Positions 26,467 to 40,100 of a DNA stretch of 64,000 nucleotides are shown piece by piece. How positions within the stretch are numbered: the first letter of the stretch is position 1; each line of letters opens with the position of its first letter. The notes beneath the pieces are model-generated. The model ran no database searches and was not told the origin of the DNA. It was given only the letters and a program-made list of their open reading frames with translations. This stretch comes from Sthenelais limicola (taxonomy: Eukaryota; Annelida; Polychaeta; Phyllodocida; Sigalionidae): assembly GCA_942159475.1 (NCBI GenBank), contig OW804096.1:126842941-126906940 (forward strand). Reading direction: 5' to 3'. The position numbers were made by a program, and so were the translations under genes.

Positions 26467-27284
26467 TATATACGTTGCGCTCATGTACATAAAACATCTC
26501 CTATGTACACAGATTTTACTGCATTTTCTGCGTGTCCACAAACTTGTTTCATACACTATATTCTGTACCGTACTATATGTCAAGTTTCCCATAACCATGT
26601 CTCAGTTGGGATTGATGTGTAGCTGGCCAAGACCCATCAAGTTGCAAGGACGTACACTAGCTGCTTAATTATGATTATTCCCTTCATTTGCCTTTCCCCT
26701 GTGAAAATTATTGTTACGTAATAGTGAGCTGTCAATACGTCATCAACCAGCTGGATGTGATCATTGATTAGTTATTGATTATGAATGCATACATGTGCCA
26801 TCTTTGCTGAACCAAGTTACAAGGAATAGAGTATACGTATTTTAATAAATATAGGAATACGTAGTTTGAATAAATGATATCGAATCGACTAGTGGTGATG
26901 ATATCTATGACGACGTGAAGGCCTGGAATGTTTTGTGAATTAAAATCAAGTGCTGACGAAATAAAAAACGACAAAAAATGATTACCAAATTAATACCGTA
27001 CTGCATTATAGTAGGGAATTTATATAGGCTACCTCCTTAATTATGTGTTTGTTTAACTTTAAGTTAGGCATTCATAATAAGTATTAAAGTATAAATATTC
27101 GTTGCGATGTAAATTGCTAATTCAATTGCGGAAACCATTAAACATGATGCCAGCATTAAGGCAGTGCCGCACAATACAAAATTACCGTTACACCCACTGC
27201 TGCTTGCCCTGGCACCGGGCATTGAACGAAATACTTAAAGGCCTCGGGAATGAATAAGATCAATACGGTACCCAGACGCTTCGG

Positions 27285-27645
27285 TCCAAAGCCGCGTCGG
27301 CCCAGGCACTTGGACCTCGTCGGCCCAAGGCTTAGGCCGCGTCGGCCCAAAGGGTAGACCGCGTCGGCCCACTAGGTAAATATAAAGGTATCAACTAAAA
27401 ACTAGGATTCAGAATGCTAGTGGGATATAACTACTGCCTATACTGACCTAGGCTACTGCCTATACTGACCTAGGACCACACATTTAAGGTTAGGTTTAGG
27501 GTTATAGTTAGCATCAGTATCTTGGGGGTGGGCCGAGCCGGCCTTGGGGGTGGGCCGATGTGGTTTTGGAGGTGGGCCGACGGGGCGCACAGGTGGGCCG
27601 ACGGGGCTTGGGCCGACGCGGTGTTGGGACGACGTGCCTATGAAT
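27285..27645. repeat. GC-rich foldback repeat with inverted CGTCGGCCCA minisatellites
   Basis: The left arm (about 27285-27372) holds four copies of a GTCGGCCCA core, mostly preceded by CGC. The right arm (about 27525-27645) holds its reverse complement TGGGCCGA repeated five or more times. The centre (27380-27520) is AT-richer and contains a 22-bp direct repeat, CTACTGCCTATACTGACCTA(GG), twice at about 27431-27474. Part of the centre recurs inverted near 47353. It looks like a foldback transposon with subterminal repeats; the superfamily is unknown. Confidence 0.65.
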
Positions 27646-28102
27646 CGATAAATACACCATTAGGCCTAGGCCTACTATGGCACGAAAATAATACAATTAG
27701 CACTAAATTGGTTAAAATAAAAGACATAGTATTTTACTAAAAGTAATTGTCCCTTCAGTAAGTTATCAGAGCCTCAAGAGGGGTATGCGAACCCAGAAGG
27801 CTAAGCTAGGCTAACTACGATCAACGCTCTGAGTACGGTACCTTATATCCCGCTCAAGATAGAGGTACATTTTTATGCTCATAAATGAAGTCCATATGGT
27901 AATCACAAGGAGGCGCTGCAGTAGGGTCACGGGAGGTCACGCTGCTCCAGTGGCGCCGCGCCGCGGGGATGCTGAAAAGCAAAGCACCTGCCATTATACA
28001 AATCTGCATGAGCGGCAACAGTCGAAACACAAGAGATGTTACAGGTAAATCCACCAGGTTCTACCGCTATATGATCATGAAATTACGCTCAAGGTAACAG
28101 AA

Positions 28103-28178
28103 ATGGATTTACTGTGGTGGACCCTCTTACTCCTTCAAATATGGAGCGTATTTGGAAACAAGATTCGTCACAAACCAG
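28103..28178 (+). CDS. ADAM exon 1: signal peptide
   Basis: MDLLWWTLLLLQIWSVFG is a classic hydrophobic signal sequence, followed by NKIRHKP. The exon ends CCAG|GTAAG in phase 1. The next phase-compatible exon is 8.5 kb downstream. Confidence 0.9.
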
Positions 28179-31100
28179 GTAAGTTTATTGAACACTGCAT
28201 GTCTTTTTATCGAGCCCCGATGACTCATCCATGCTCCCGGCCAAGGCTAGCAGAGGATGCTGCCTTTCCCTAGGCGGGAGCCTGTTCAAATTATTGTCCT
28301 GCCCCGTTCTCCCTTTGACTTCCCAAGTCCCATTACCCACCTGCTTTCGAATGGGGTTTGTTTTATTTATTTCTGTTATGAAGTTTAGGTGTTTGTGCTG
28401 GATTGCTGCAATAGCACATGCTTTTTAGAAGTGGAAGAGCGGCCGTTTAGGACGGGGGTAAAGATGCCTCTCCCCCCGCCATTGTGGGTTTATGTTTTCC
28501 TCCCAGTTTGAGGAGCGCTCTGTCCACTCACTGCCGCCCGGTCAACCGCCGCACCCCGACCTCCACCCCGGTCACAACCCTGGCAAAATATATTCAACAA
28601 ATATTATCATAATTGTAAAAATACCCACCCTCACCCTGACTTGGAGGATATTATAGTATTGACCCCAATAGAACTGAACATAAACAAAGCTAAAAATGCT
28701 GTGCGGTGCCTGGAAATGCGAGGAAGGCATGAGTTGGCAGTTGCCAAAAGCAGGAGTGCACTTGGAAGAATGAAGTGAATGAAAGGCTTCTGAAGCCAGT
28801 ACCATTGTAACCGTTCAAGTAGACTGTAGTTGTTACCCAAACTCTCATACTTTCACCTCTATTTATTCCCGTCTTTTCCTTTGAATCTTTCTCAGATCAG
28901 ATATAGCGAGCTATGTGCTGAACTCTTACTAGTCTTACCAATATTGGCAATAATGTGATTATCAGATAAAAACTCTTCTATTATTGACATACGTGCCTAT
29001 CCCTCGTTCTCCCAAATTAAGGCTTATGTAATGGCTACTCTAGTGTACGTAGTGGGGAATGTTATATAACATTTATCTCTAGACTCTTGCAGCATTTCAT
29101 TGTTAGAGAACATAGGGCTTTATTCTAAGGCTAATGACAACTCTGTCTTTTTTAGAATGTGCATAGCAGGTTTCCCTTATTGGCTTCGTCACGATAAAAA
29201 GCAATTTGGTATTCTAGGCTGTAAAATGTTGATAATCAATTTGAGATTAAAATTGATTTCACAACACATTTTCCGTGGGCAAGATCGATGTGTGTAGGCC
29301 TACATGCCTTCCTTCGTTGTTGAATGTGTGTTATTTTAACACTCAGCAGCTCATGTGTATTACATATAATATGTATCCTATCTAATCTAACTAGCATCAC
29401 GCTTGTCAGGTTTCTGCTTTTTGTAGAAAAATAATTACTCTGGACAATAAACTTGCACTGCCACTACTAACCCCCCCCCCCCCCCCCCCCACCGCCCCCG
29501 CCCCCAGTTCATCAATATAATTACATTATATAAATGAGAATCCCTTAGGGCGTTCATATTTTCTAACAAACAAAGCTGATTTTATAGCTAGTCTTACTGT
29601 GCTATGATAAACTCCAATATTTAGCTACCGTTGGAAGGTCAAAGCTTTCTATTCTGAAAATAAATGTTTCAATTTTGTTCGCTATATTGAATAGAACATG
29701 CACACAATCGCTTTCGTTTTAGGCATCTAATCTCGGCGATTTGCAATCAAATGAAGTTTTCAGTATTTATGTTCTTGGGTTCCACCAATACGGCAATAGT
29801 TTAGACAGTTCGATTACAATTCTAGATTAATTTCTGTGAACCAGGCTATGGAAAATCTGGAGGCACTCAAGGAAACGCCAAAAGATTGATAGCTTTTCGT
29901 GCGAATGCTTACCGGTACTATTGTTATCCATTATTACTTTAGACTCTAAAAACTGGGCTTCGTACTGAGCTATTATTAACTTGTCAGTTTTTTGTCAGAC
30001 CTTATGCATTTTGCAGCCATTTAAACCTATAATTCTCCTTAACAAAACGCTCTTTAGCATTATTCCATTGTTGCGGTCAATTTGAGGAGGTTTTTAGCCT
30101 TTCTCTTACAATACCCTTAGCAATGGTAGATGTATTTAATCCCCACTGGGTGCTAATTCAGAAGCAGCAGGGGTCTCAAAACTTGGCGCTAGTTTTAAGA
30201 AGAAAGTGGGAGATGGAGGAGGAGTTGGAGGAGGAGGGGATAGAGGAGCCTATCACAACAAACGGAGACTGTCAGAAGTTAGCCTTGTTTACCCCCGTTT
30301 CCAGGTGCAAGGCATCTCCGGAATTGATCCCCCAAAGCTTAAGATACCCCATATGTGTTTATTACCCAGTGAATCATATTATGCAAAGATTCCTGGTTCA
30401 GATCATGGTCAAGACAGATCATGACATGCCCCTCCGAGTTTTAACCACATCCTACACTTCATGGGTTTCTCTCACACAGGTACCGCCTGCCATACTTTAC
30501 AACTTTTAATCGCCTCCGCCTGTGGGCTTCTTTCATGTGTATTTTTTGTTACTCCCCTCACACTTAATGTGTCCAAACTTATTATCTTTTCGTCGTGGCA
30601 GTTTTCAACGAAGGTGAGCGTGAAGATATATTTGAAGAAGGTGACTTTTTTTTGTATTTCTGCTACGATGAAAAGAAAAGCAAAGTACAATTCAGAGTTC
30701 GATTTATTTTAACCTTACATTTTGTGTACAGGATTCGATTTATTTTAACCAAGGACAGTGGAACATGTTTTAACCTTGCATTTTGTGTACAGCCATTTGA
30801 GTCTTCGAGTCCCAACTTCAACTTGAAGAAGAGAGACGTTAATGTGTGAGAGAGGGAGAGCTTATGGCCAGACCCAGGAACAGGACTTATGTTCCTTGGC
30901 TCGTTATCACAAGGCTGTATTCCTGGATTGTGGTCAGGGGCATGTTTATTATCATTCCTCACAAAGCATTAGTGACATTCCTAGAATAAATCGTTCTATA
31001 CCTTGGTTTTAGTCCTGTTTTAAGCATAGTTGTGGATATGTGAACCTAATAAAACTTCAGTGACAGTGGTGTAGATGATACAATTCTTAATATCTTATAT

Positions 31101-34100
31101 TCTCTTTGACATATCTACCAATATCATATGGGTAAGACCTTAAAGTGCCTTTCTGTCTCTTTTTCTCTGTCTCTCTCTACCTGCTTCTCTATCTCTATTT
31201 CCTGGGTATGATCATAAACTGCTTCCCTCTCAGCTCTCCCACCCTTGATATAACCATCTTAAATGTGTTGATAAGGGCGTAAAGCAGCCACTCTCACTCA
31301 CTCACCAATATTCCAGTGGGAATGGGCTCACTGGAGAATGTATCCAACTGGGATATCTGGGATATATCCATGGGATGATACCACTCAACTGGGCAATATA
31401 CTGAGAAAAGGAAATGTAGGGGAGCTATATAGAAGTATTCAAAGTCAGTCGTTGGCGACGCTTGCTCTTTCCAAACGCATTTCCTCCTATCACACCAGCA
31501 TTTCTCTGATTTATTTGATGTGCTCGTTAGATAGATCCTGCGCTGACTCTTCAGGGCCCCATTAAATTTGCCTCAGAAGTCTAATTGTTGGGAGGGTTTC
31601 TAGTAGCCCCCGGAGTGCTGTGCGAGTGCTCCCCATGTAGTGCATGAGATAGGACTAATACACTGGCCAGAAGGGACGTGTGGAAAGCCCTCTTTCAACG
31701 GAACAAGGATCGTCCCTTAAAAGATCAAAGCATTAAATACCAGTTAATAAACTACCACTCTCCCTCCCCAGCTCCACCCCTCTCCGCCCCACCACTGCCT
31801 ACCACCAGCCATTTCCTGGTAATAGGGCTATTTCCCCTGTTTTCAGAGAGATACGCTCATACGCACCCGCCACTTGAAACGAAGACATTTGTCCAGGCCT
31901 GATATCTGGCGTGAAGTGAAATATGCAAGCCTCTTAGAAGAAACACCGATAAAGAAATGTTTTTATTCTTTGATTTAGCTGACCTGGCTGACAGATATTG
32001 GCTTGATCTCAGTTGGGAACCCCAGTTCCTGCTATTTCTCTTCAGGAGCATCTTTGGGCTGAGTGCATGCTATCTCAAGTGGATGTGATAATATATGTGG
32101 CATCAAGCAAACATGAAGTAAGAGGTTTTGATACGAGACTCCCCCGGTAAACCCATTGCGTTATATCGTGGTTTTAGAGCCAGAGATAGAAAGGTCTCCG
32201 AGGAAGAATGCTGAAAATATGTCATAAATATTCATTATATCTTCTTGCAAAGAGAATGCATTTATATGCCAAGATAACTTTCAGCGAAAAAACTCTTCAC
32301 ATCATACAATGCCCTTGGATTCATCAAACACTATGTGAAAAGCTGCCCTGAAGATGGCATTTTACCATGATTGCAAATTTTCCCCTGGTGCAATACCAAA
32401 GAAAAAAATAAATTAAAAAATGATAGCATTGCCTTTTTGATGGGTAGGCTTCTTCCTCGTGAAACCCCAGGGTAAATGTAAAACTTACTATTACATTATA
32501 GCTCCGAGTAAAAAATAGCATGTCTGAATGTGCACGGCCCTCGCCAAGAAAGAAACCAGGAAATATGCAGCAATAAATAATGATTTGTATGACGATATAA
32601 ATAAAATACATCTTGCGGTTGTGTAACATGGAACGCCATCGCGGGAATGCCTGTGTGTACACTTGAGAGCTGTTACAGCCCTGCCGAAGAACCCCCAGGC
32701 CAACGCTAGAACCAAACATGAATATCATGTTAAAAGGGAAGGCAAAGAAAACGTAAACAAAAACAAGAAACGAAAACCACAGCAAAAATACATACATCAA
32801 AAAGACTTATTGGCATGGGAGGTCCCTACATGCATGTTCATTGTTGTGTAAAGGCAAGTGTAGTGGAAAGAGAGGGCAGGTTGTACGTCTGCCACGTATC
32901 AACGACGTCTGTGACGTATTAGAGACGCTTCCACGGTCGCTACTGCTAGGGTCTGGCCTCAGGGAGAGAAATCCCCCCTCTTATCTTCATAAATCGAGAT
33001 AAGGAAGTAGGTCAGGTTGATTTACGATTGGATCCGGGCGTTCTGGGAGACGCTAGGATCAGAAGGGAGGTCACCGGTCTCTCCCATAAAGATCCAAGGA
33101 TCGCCCTTGTTGTGGCTACAGACAAAAGATTAAAGTATTAACCCACTATACTCTCCCCATACAAAAGATCAACCACTTGCTTTGCTCAGACCTTGTTTGA
33201 GCTTAGATCTATTGTTCACTTAGAAGTGTCATTGGTCTGTCAACTTGTATTGGGAGTTTGTGTTCAATAGCTCTGAAGGAACCAACAAGTATGAACCTAG
33301 CTTGTTACGAACCCCCGGCTCAGTCAGCGATAGCCAAATCACAACGGCTCTAAATCCTCGACCTTATTGTGTGTCATGTATTGTTTTCATATCACTCTGT
33401 ATCTTTAGATTTTCTCTTTTGATATAAGAACAAGAAGCCAACATTTAAGATTAGAATCCTTTCTCTGAACATGACAATAGCTGTATGGGGATCACTTCAT
33501 TCAAGTATATATTGATATTGCGGGTTAAAGTACAATTTTAAGATAAATATAGTTGTTTGTTTAACTGTTTACTCATCTCTTAGTGAGGTTTGGTGAGTAC
33601 TTGTTATAGAGATTACGAGCGATTCGTCAACCCTCTGCGAACTGCACTTACTCGATACAACATTAGTCCGTCGCTAGATAAAATATTCGCAGGTCCGTCG
33701 CTAGATAAAAGGTGTACGTTGTCTAGCGTCTGTGATAGCTTTGATGCTTGTTTTGAACATCTTAGATTTAATTAGACCAGCTCTTCTATGAAAATGCTCA
33801 AAGTCGCGCACTTAGTCGAATAAGGGCTTTAAGAACTAAAGAGCATAGAAATGCGGGTATTAAAAAAATTAAACTCATCATGTCATGAGATTTCGACCAT
33901 GTGTCCTCATGTATTGCTAGAATGACGATATAAATAGAATACATCTACCTGGATTTGAATTTGACTTCCAAAGTATGTCAGACTATTAGCAATTATTGGC
34001 TGTGGATAAAGACCTCATGAATCAGAATTGAATATTTATGAATTATCTGTATTTTATTTGTATCTAAGGAAATGTTTTTATTTCCTGGTGCATTTCTCTC

Positions 34101-37100
34101 TGTGGTATAATTTTATTACACGCACACAGTTGGAAAGAGTGATATCACGTCCGTTCTCAGACCACAATTAAGTGATCTACATGAAGGTGGTTTTTTTTGC
34201 TAAATAACTCCCTGTATAAAATCGACCCAACCCACAAGGATTGTGTACTCACTGAAGATAGGTCATTAACTCCATTCCCATGGAACCGGCGCTCTGCAAA
34301 CTTTCTGTCCACCCTGCACGCTGGAAATATTCTCTTGCCCTTCATTGAACGTTTGGCATTACTCCATGCTTTGTGTACAGAGTAGCAGATCTTCAATGGT
34401 AACATCACTGCCTTTGGCTTTGTGGCCGTCTCCTTCCCATGGCGTTCTTCTTCGTGCGTAGACTTCATTTCGCTTTTTTTTGGTTTAAATTGCTTATAGG
34501 TCTGGTCTTATTCATGTATTCTCCAAATTAACCAGTCCTACGGTACCAAGGGGCGGCTGCATACTATTAAACTATTCATTTTTTGCCTAAGCTTATCTGA
34601 ATAAATAATTCGAATCAATTCTAGTGAATTCTACTCAATATTATAATGATGTTTCTGCTTCTTCAGCAACCATCTGCTTCTTCCATAAAGCATTACACAC
34701 ACCTTTGATATTAATAATACACAATATATAACCCTTTAAAAAGGTTGGAAAAGGTCAGTTGTTTCTTCCTATAAGACATCGCTCTTTTTTATTACAATTT
34801 TAATGAACCAAAACTACTTTGTTCGCTCTTTTTTATTACAATTTCAATGAACCAAAACTACTTTGTTCCCTACTAGATCTCATCCGTTCTACCACCCTAT
34901 TCTCCGCCCCAACTGTAACTGAGCAATCGCCGTCAATAAGTCACCACCATCCATGTCTCCCCCTCCACTGCTGTGTTTAATGGAGCTTCATGATGACACG
35001 AGGCCCTATTATGTTTGCTCATTGTGATTGCATTTAATTTGTCGACGCTACTCGAATGGAAAATAATAAGCCAAATATTGTTGACAGTATTAAAAAGATC
35101 TAGATTTGTTTGAATACAAATAAACTCAATTTTCCTGGACCGGTCGGGATGGTGCATTACTTGCGGGTGGTATTCCTTGTTAACAGATGCCCACAGATGC
35201 GTAGCACTGTGAGATTGGATGCAGGGCTCTTGCCTCCTGGGTATACTAGGGATGAGAAAGGTTTTCAGGGAACAGGTGGTTGCTATGGTTTGTGTTTATA
35301 GTTATTTATACGTATTTTGATTGTTATTAATCATAGGTCACTAAGGTGTGATGCTGGAAGAAACGGTTTGCATCTCTGGTTATGACATAAAGTCTTCTTG
35401 CCCATTTCCAGAATTGCACAAAAGAGGTGAATTAGTTTCACCTCTTTTGGTGCCAGCTTTTACAAAAATAATTTTAGAATTTTAAGAGACTTACCCGTTA
35501 GGTAGTAAGTTGAATTAAAATTATGATATTTTCGAGGCAACTCGAGGGGTTGCAGGGAATACATGCCTGCATTTTCAAATATTTTATTTAATATTCCTAT
35601 AACACTAATTTGTCTTCCCACTTAATTCCTGAACGACCCGGTCTCCTTAATCGAGCATCCAATAATGTTTTTCTCCCGCCCCAAGCCATGCATTAATCCT
35701 CTAATTAGAAATAAAGAAACATTACCATCTGTTAACTCGGACACAACGGGTGGCAGTGGTCCCACGCTCCGGACAGACCCAAGCTCGATCGATCTCTCCC
35801 ACCTTTGCCCTCGCTGAAAGCGAATCCCTCTTTCTCACCCCACCAATATCATCTCTTATTATTCTCAAGAACTCAGAACTCTACCCTCAAACTTCTACCT
35901 CCTGCAGGTTTCCTCTGAGTTTCATCCCTCTGTACTTGTCTTTCTCTGATCTACATGCTCCCAAGCTGGCACTGCTCAGGGCGCCAACGAAAAACTTATG
36001 AATTTATGTGAAGGAGACCATTTATAACTGTACGCTAATGCAGAGAAAAGGCAGTCAAGATGAGAAAAATTAGGTTCCTCTGTGTGCTTGAGGCGCCATG
36101 TTGACTTAGAGCTTTGCTAACCAACTTGACATGCACTTTGTGCTCACTGGTTCTTCTAAGTTCTTACTGCCTATTTATCTTATTGACCCCAAATATAATG
36201 GCAGAAACTATTTACGAAGCTAGGAATCAGAACTCAAGGTTTACGTAAATGTGTAGAGTACAAGTTCCCACTCTATGCCTATTTCCTGTTACAAGAGTTC
36301 CAAATTTCTCCTTTGAAAAAAAACCCTTTCTAAGAATTATTATTAGAATAGATACACCAGTGGATGGGATTTATAATTGTTGATTGTTTTATAAAACCAT
36401 CTAAATTACGTGCTGTAAAATGTTCGACATATTCTCGTATAAATTGTGTTAATATATGTATATATGGGTTTCTTGATGAAACTGTTCCCATTACGGCATA
36501 TAATGGAAATTTTACTCCCCGAATGGATTTTAGTGGGTGTATTGTGCTATGCTTATGTCAACCTATTCCATTGTAGATCCGTTAAGAATTGTGGCAAGTG
36601 CATATCTATTCAGTTATATATGCAATTCAGAAAACTTATTTAGTATGCAACCGATTTGACGTATTTTTCAGAAATTACTGACGACTTGTCCAGTGGTGAG
36701 AATACAGTCGGACAAGATGATTACCGGGATATACTCGATGCGAAAGATGCAGAACCTTGGCTGCAAAGTAAGTTTACATACTTTTCAACGTTTTATATTT
36801 TATTTCTCTAAGTTACAAGATGAGGATAGTTCTCCTGGTACAAGTATGTAAGTAAATGTCATTCTGATAAATTTACTACCTGTTGGTGTAGCAGGTATTC
36901 GTAGGATGAACAGATTTGCTCGGAGGTGGAACTGTAAGAACGCGAGAAATTTCAATTAATTCCTCCTATCTGGATGGAAACCCGATAGAGAACTGTATGA
37001 ATCAGAGAAATGTAAAGTTCTACATTCTTTGCTCATCTTGACTTCATTCCCAAGTCCCACCACACCCCTAGTTATAATAGTCACCGATAAGAAAACACTT

Positions 37101-40100
37101 TTTAATATGAAATAACAGAAAGACTTAACATTTTCCACTACCAGTCCCACTGTAAAATTGATTATCTGCTCTATAGAGGTGGGCACGGATTTACTCCATA
37201 CATTTCCACCAGAGGTAATGGGACTTTTACCACTATGGAGGGATATATATTGAATCCCTTCTGGCATAGCCTGGAGTTAGTGGAGGTTCCGGAGAAGTAG
37301 ATATGAGATTGCCAGGAGAGGAATTGGTAGTTCACCTGGCCTGCTCGGTGTCTATGTCATGATAAGGCTGCTATCTCAAGGTCCACGTTCTTCCTGTTAA
37401 GTGGTATGATAAAAGAACGATACACTGCGCCTTGGTTTCACTAGTAACATATTCTGATAAGATTAGAGTCAATGTTCTGAGGATTTACATAGGAGGTACA
37501 AGTGTGTCGTATTTACTCCACTGCTCTATCAACTCAAATGTCTTGTTTCCATTTATCATACTAATAATATAGTAATATATAATGCAAAGTTGTCTCCTTT
37601 TGTAATAATAATACCCCATCTATGATCTTTAAAGGTTAAAATCCTCAAACCTCTCCTGTTTGCACAATCTTTAATTTATATCCTTGGATAGTTTAATTTG
37701 AAAAGAAGCTGTAGCGCTGATGTTTTGCGATTATATTTTCTCTTGCCAAAATGTTTACCAGATTTACACATTTTATTAACTAAACTGGATCTGATAATGT
37801 GTCGATTGCGATCAATATCCATAAACTCATAGACTGAGAGTAAAGTGTTAAGGACTGTTTAATGACCAAGCGACACGAGCTGGCCTGAGGCTAAATTCAA
37901 GTCAGAAAACCTGCACCGATTATAGACCGAACAACAATAATAATGGGAAATACATGTACTTCTAATGCATTGTTGTTTAACTAATCCTATGTTGTGTAAG
38001 ACAATAAAGGTGGGTATATATATGGTGTACTTTCTTCTGATGTTCACTTCGAGTTTTGGATCCCTGTTCATGCAATATGGTCTGGATGAAAGGGCTGCGC
38101 TTGCCGAGCCTCAGGCTATTTACTTGGCCCTTCTTTGTTGTCATCAACACATCATCGTGACATGAAAAACATGAGGAAACCTTTCTCTTAAGTTATGGCA
38201 GAGGTAGGCGTCGGTTCGAGCCACGTTCATGAGGAGGTGAAACAAAAGCAGCCAAAATGATTATTTATATCCTCGTGGGCTCCACATAACCTGCCCTGAA
38301 TGACAATTACCTCCTACATGACGCTATAAATAACCTTAGCAAGCTTAAAATGCTGCTGTGGAAAAATGAAGAAGGCTTTCATCGACCAAGACTTTGCCCT
38401 TTCCCACTCTTGCAGTTAGATTTAAGGAGATGGAGCTGTGAGATTTAGGGACCTTATTAGTTATGTTTCTCTTTTAATGAAGGTGGGTGAACAAGAATGC
38501 TAGGATGTTTATGAATGCTTCTCAATTTTAATAAAATAATAAATAAATAACTTTTGGGATTGAGTTCAACAATAATTGTTTTTGACTTAGTATTTACTAT
38601 CTACCGTATTCTCGAAGGCAAAACCTAAGAGCTATGCTCCGAGACAAGACCAATTACCAAGGTCTTTTCTTCGGACATGGAGTGTATCGAATTGCTCTGA
38701 CCTGCTCGAATCACTTGAATTGGCTCCTGGCTGGAGTTCTTGGGATGATCCAAATTTACATCATTGATGCTGATTTGTAAATGCAAGGCCGGGCAGCGCA
38801 GTTATTGGCGAAGTAACGAGCGCCAATAAAGCACTACTGTAACATATGTAACCCAGATGTATACCTTTAACTATTCCTGTCTTCAGCCTGGTTATAAATA
38901 CGGCCAACCCTGGTGATGGTTAGCTATCTCTTAACCCCAACCCAGAACCCAACTTCACTCAGCATACCCAAGCCCAGAACATACATTGCGCATCTTCCAC
39001 TCCATCAAACTCTAATTATCTCCAAACTAGTGGCGTTTAGAATGTCTCTCTCTCTATTTCATGGGTTGTGGGTTCTTTGCTGGTCACGACCTCATGCAGC
39101 TTGAGAGATATATTATGCCAAAATAATGTTAGATGATACCAAGATCTGCGGCACCCACCTTGGAAAGTTTTACTCCTATAGGAAAAGTTACAGAGATCCC
39201 TTCTTAAGTGCATCATTCTACTCTCGCGTCTAATCATGGCATGAGTCCTATATTGAATCAAACCAAAAGCTGAACATCAAAGCCTTCCATATCTAAAGCA
39301 AGAGTAGGATTACATGGAAAATCCAATAACAACTAAAGAAATCCTAAACATTATATTTGAATGTTTATGTAAACAAGCATTTCGACCACTTAAGTGGGAA
39401 TAGCTCTGTGTGCCGAAATATCTAACAACACCACATTCTGCGCTCTCCTAAATTTATATGAAGCTTTTCGCTTCTCCCTTTCCTCTAAGCTATGTATCAG
39501 TCTGGTCTGATATTTCTGAGGTCATTCTGTGTGTCTGCTTTGGCATTGGTGATGAGACATCCCCCCTCCAGTACATCCCCAGTACGTAAATATTGATCCC
39601 CATATATTGATGCCCATATAATTGAGCAAGGCCTGCTTAAGGGAAAGAGGAGTAGGCATGGGGCTTTTCAAATCTGTCAGATTTAAATGTCAGGGATTTC
39701 AGATCTGTTAATGGTTTTCCCTTGGTATCTATACATAAATCTGTTCCATATATCAAGCTACTTTTTGGCTTATGAAGAGATACTTTATGTAATTCTTGAA
39801 ATTAATATGGCTGACATTTTGACACTAATTTTATGTAATTCTTAAAATTATGATAACCTTACAAACTGGTTCAGTTCTCCCTGAAAAATACCATGCCATG
39901 ACCTGCAATGGGTCTGATGAAATGTACTCTTGAAATATACACTTTGTTATGTTTACGATGCACCATTCTGTCAAATTAGACCTCGTTGCGCTGAGGTTTG
40001 GCAAGATTATTTAACTGTAGTTACGCCATCCAGTTATCTCAGACCATATCCCTTTCACCCAGTGAAAACCACCACACCTCATTTTACGAGGTGATACAGT

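Larger units (their letters stand above)
25754..28102. other. Intergenic region between SPC25 and the ADAM gene
   Basis: It contains the SPC25 3' UTR, a MITE at 26307-26466, a GC-rich foldback repeat at about 27285-27645 and, near 27900-28030, a GC/CpG-rich patch that is the likely ADAM promoter and 5' UTR. No gene is seen. Confidence 0.65.
28179..36671 (+). other. ADAM intron 1 (8.5 kb)
   Basis: A long first intron with patches of higher GC (28230-28560, 31400-31900, 33000-33120, 35740-35980) that may be regulatory. It holds a C20 run at about 29471-29490, CT-rich sequence at 31140-31210, duplications at 30698-30792, and a two-copy repeat at 34780-34867. Many short frames exist but none is convincing. 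Confidence 0.65.

Noticed and set aside
27486..27512. TTTAGGGTTA, telomere-like sequence
   Set aside because: Only one unit, and the same block occurs in the element at 47353, so it belongs to a dispersed repeat.
30123..30509. 128-residue frame in ADAM intron 1
   Set aside because: Composition is repetitive (GGA/GAG) and random, with no domain or splice support.
38205..38225. GGTTCGAGCC, B-box-like
   Set aside because: No A box at the right distance upstream.
39374..39405. CCACTTAAGTGG palindrome next to TTTCGA, similar to Penelope remnants
   Set aside because: It lacks the CTGANGA core, so it was not called as a hammerhead-like motif.
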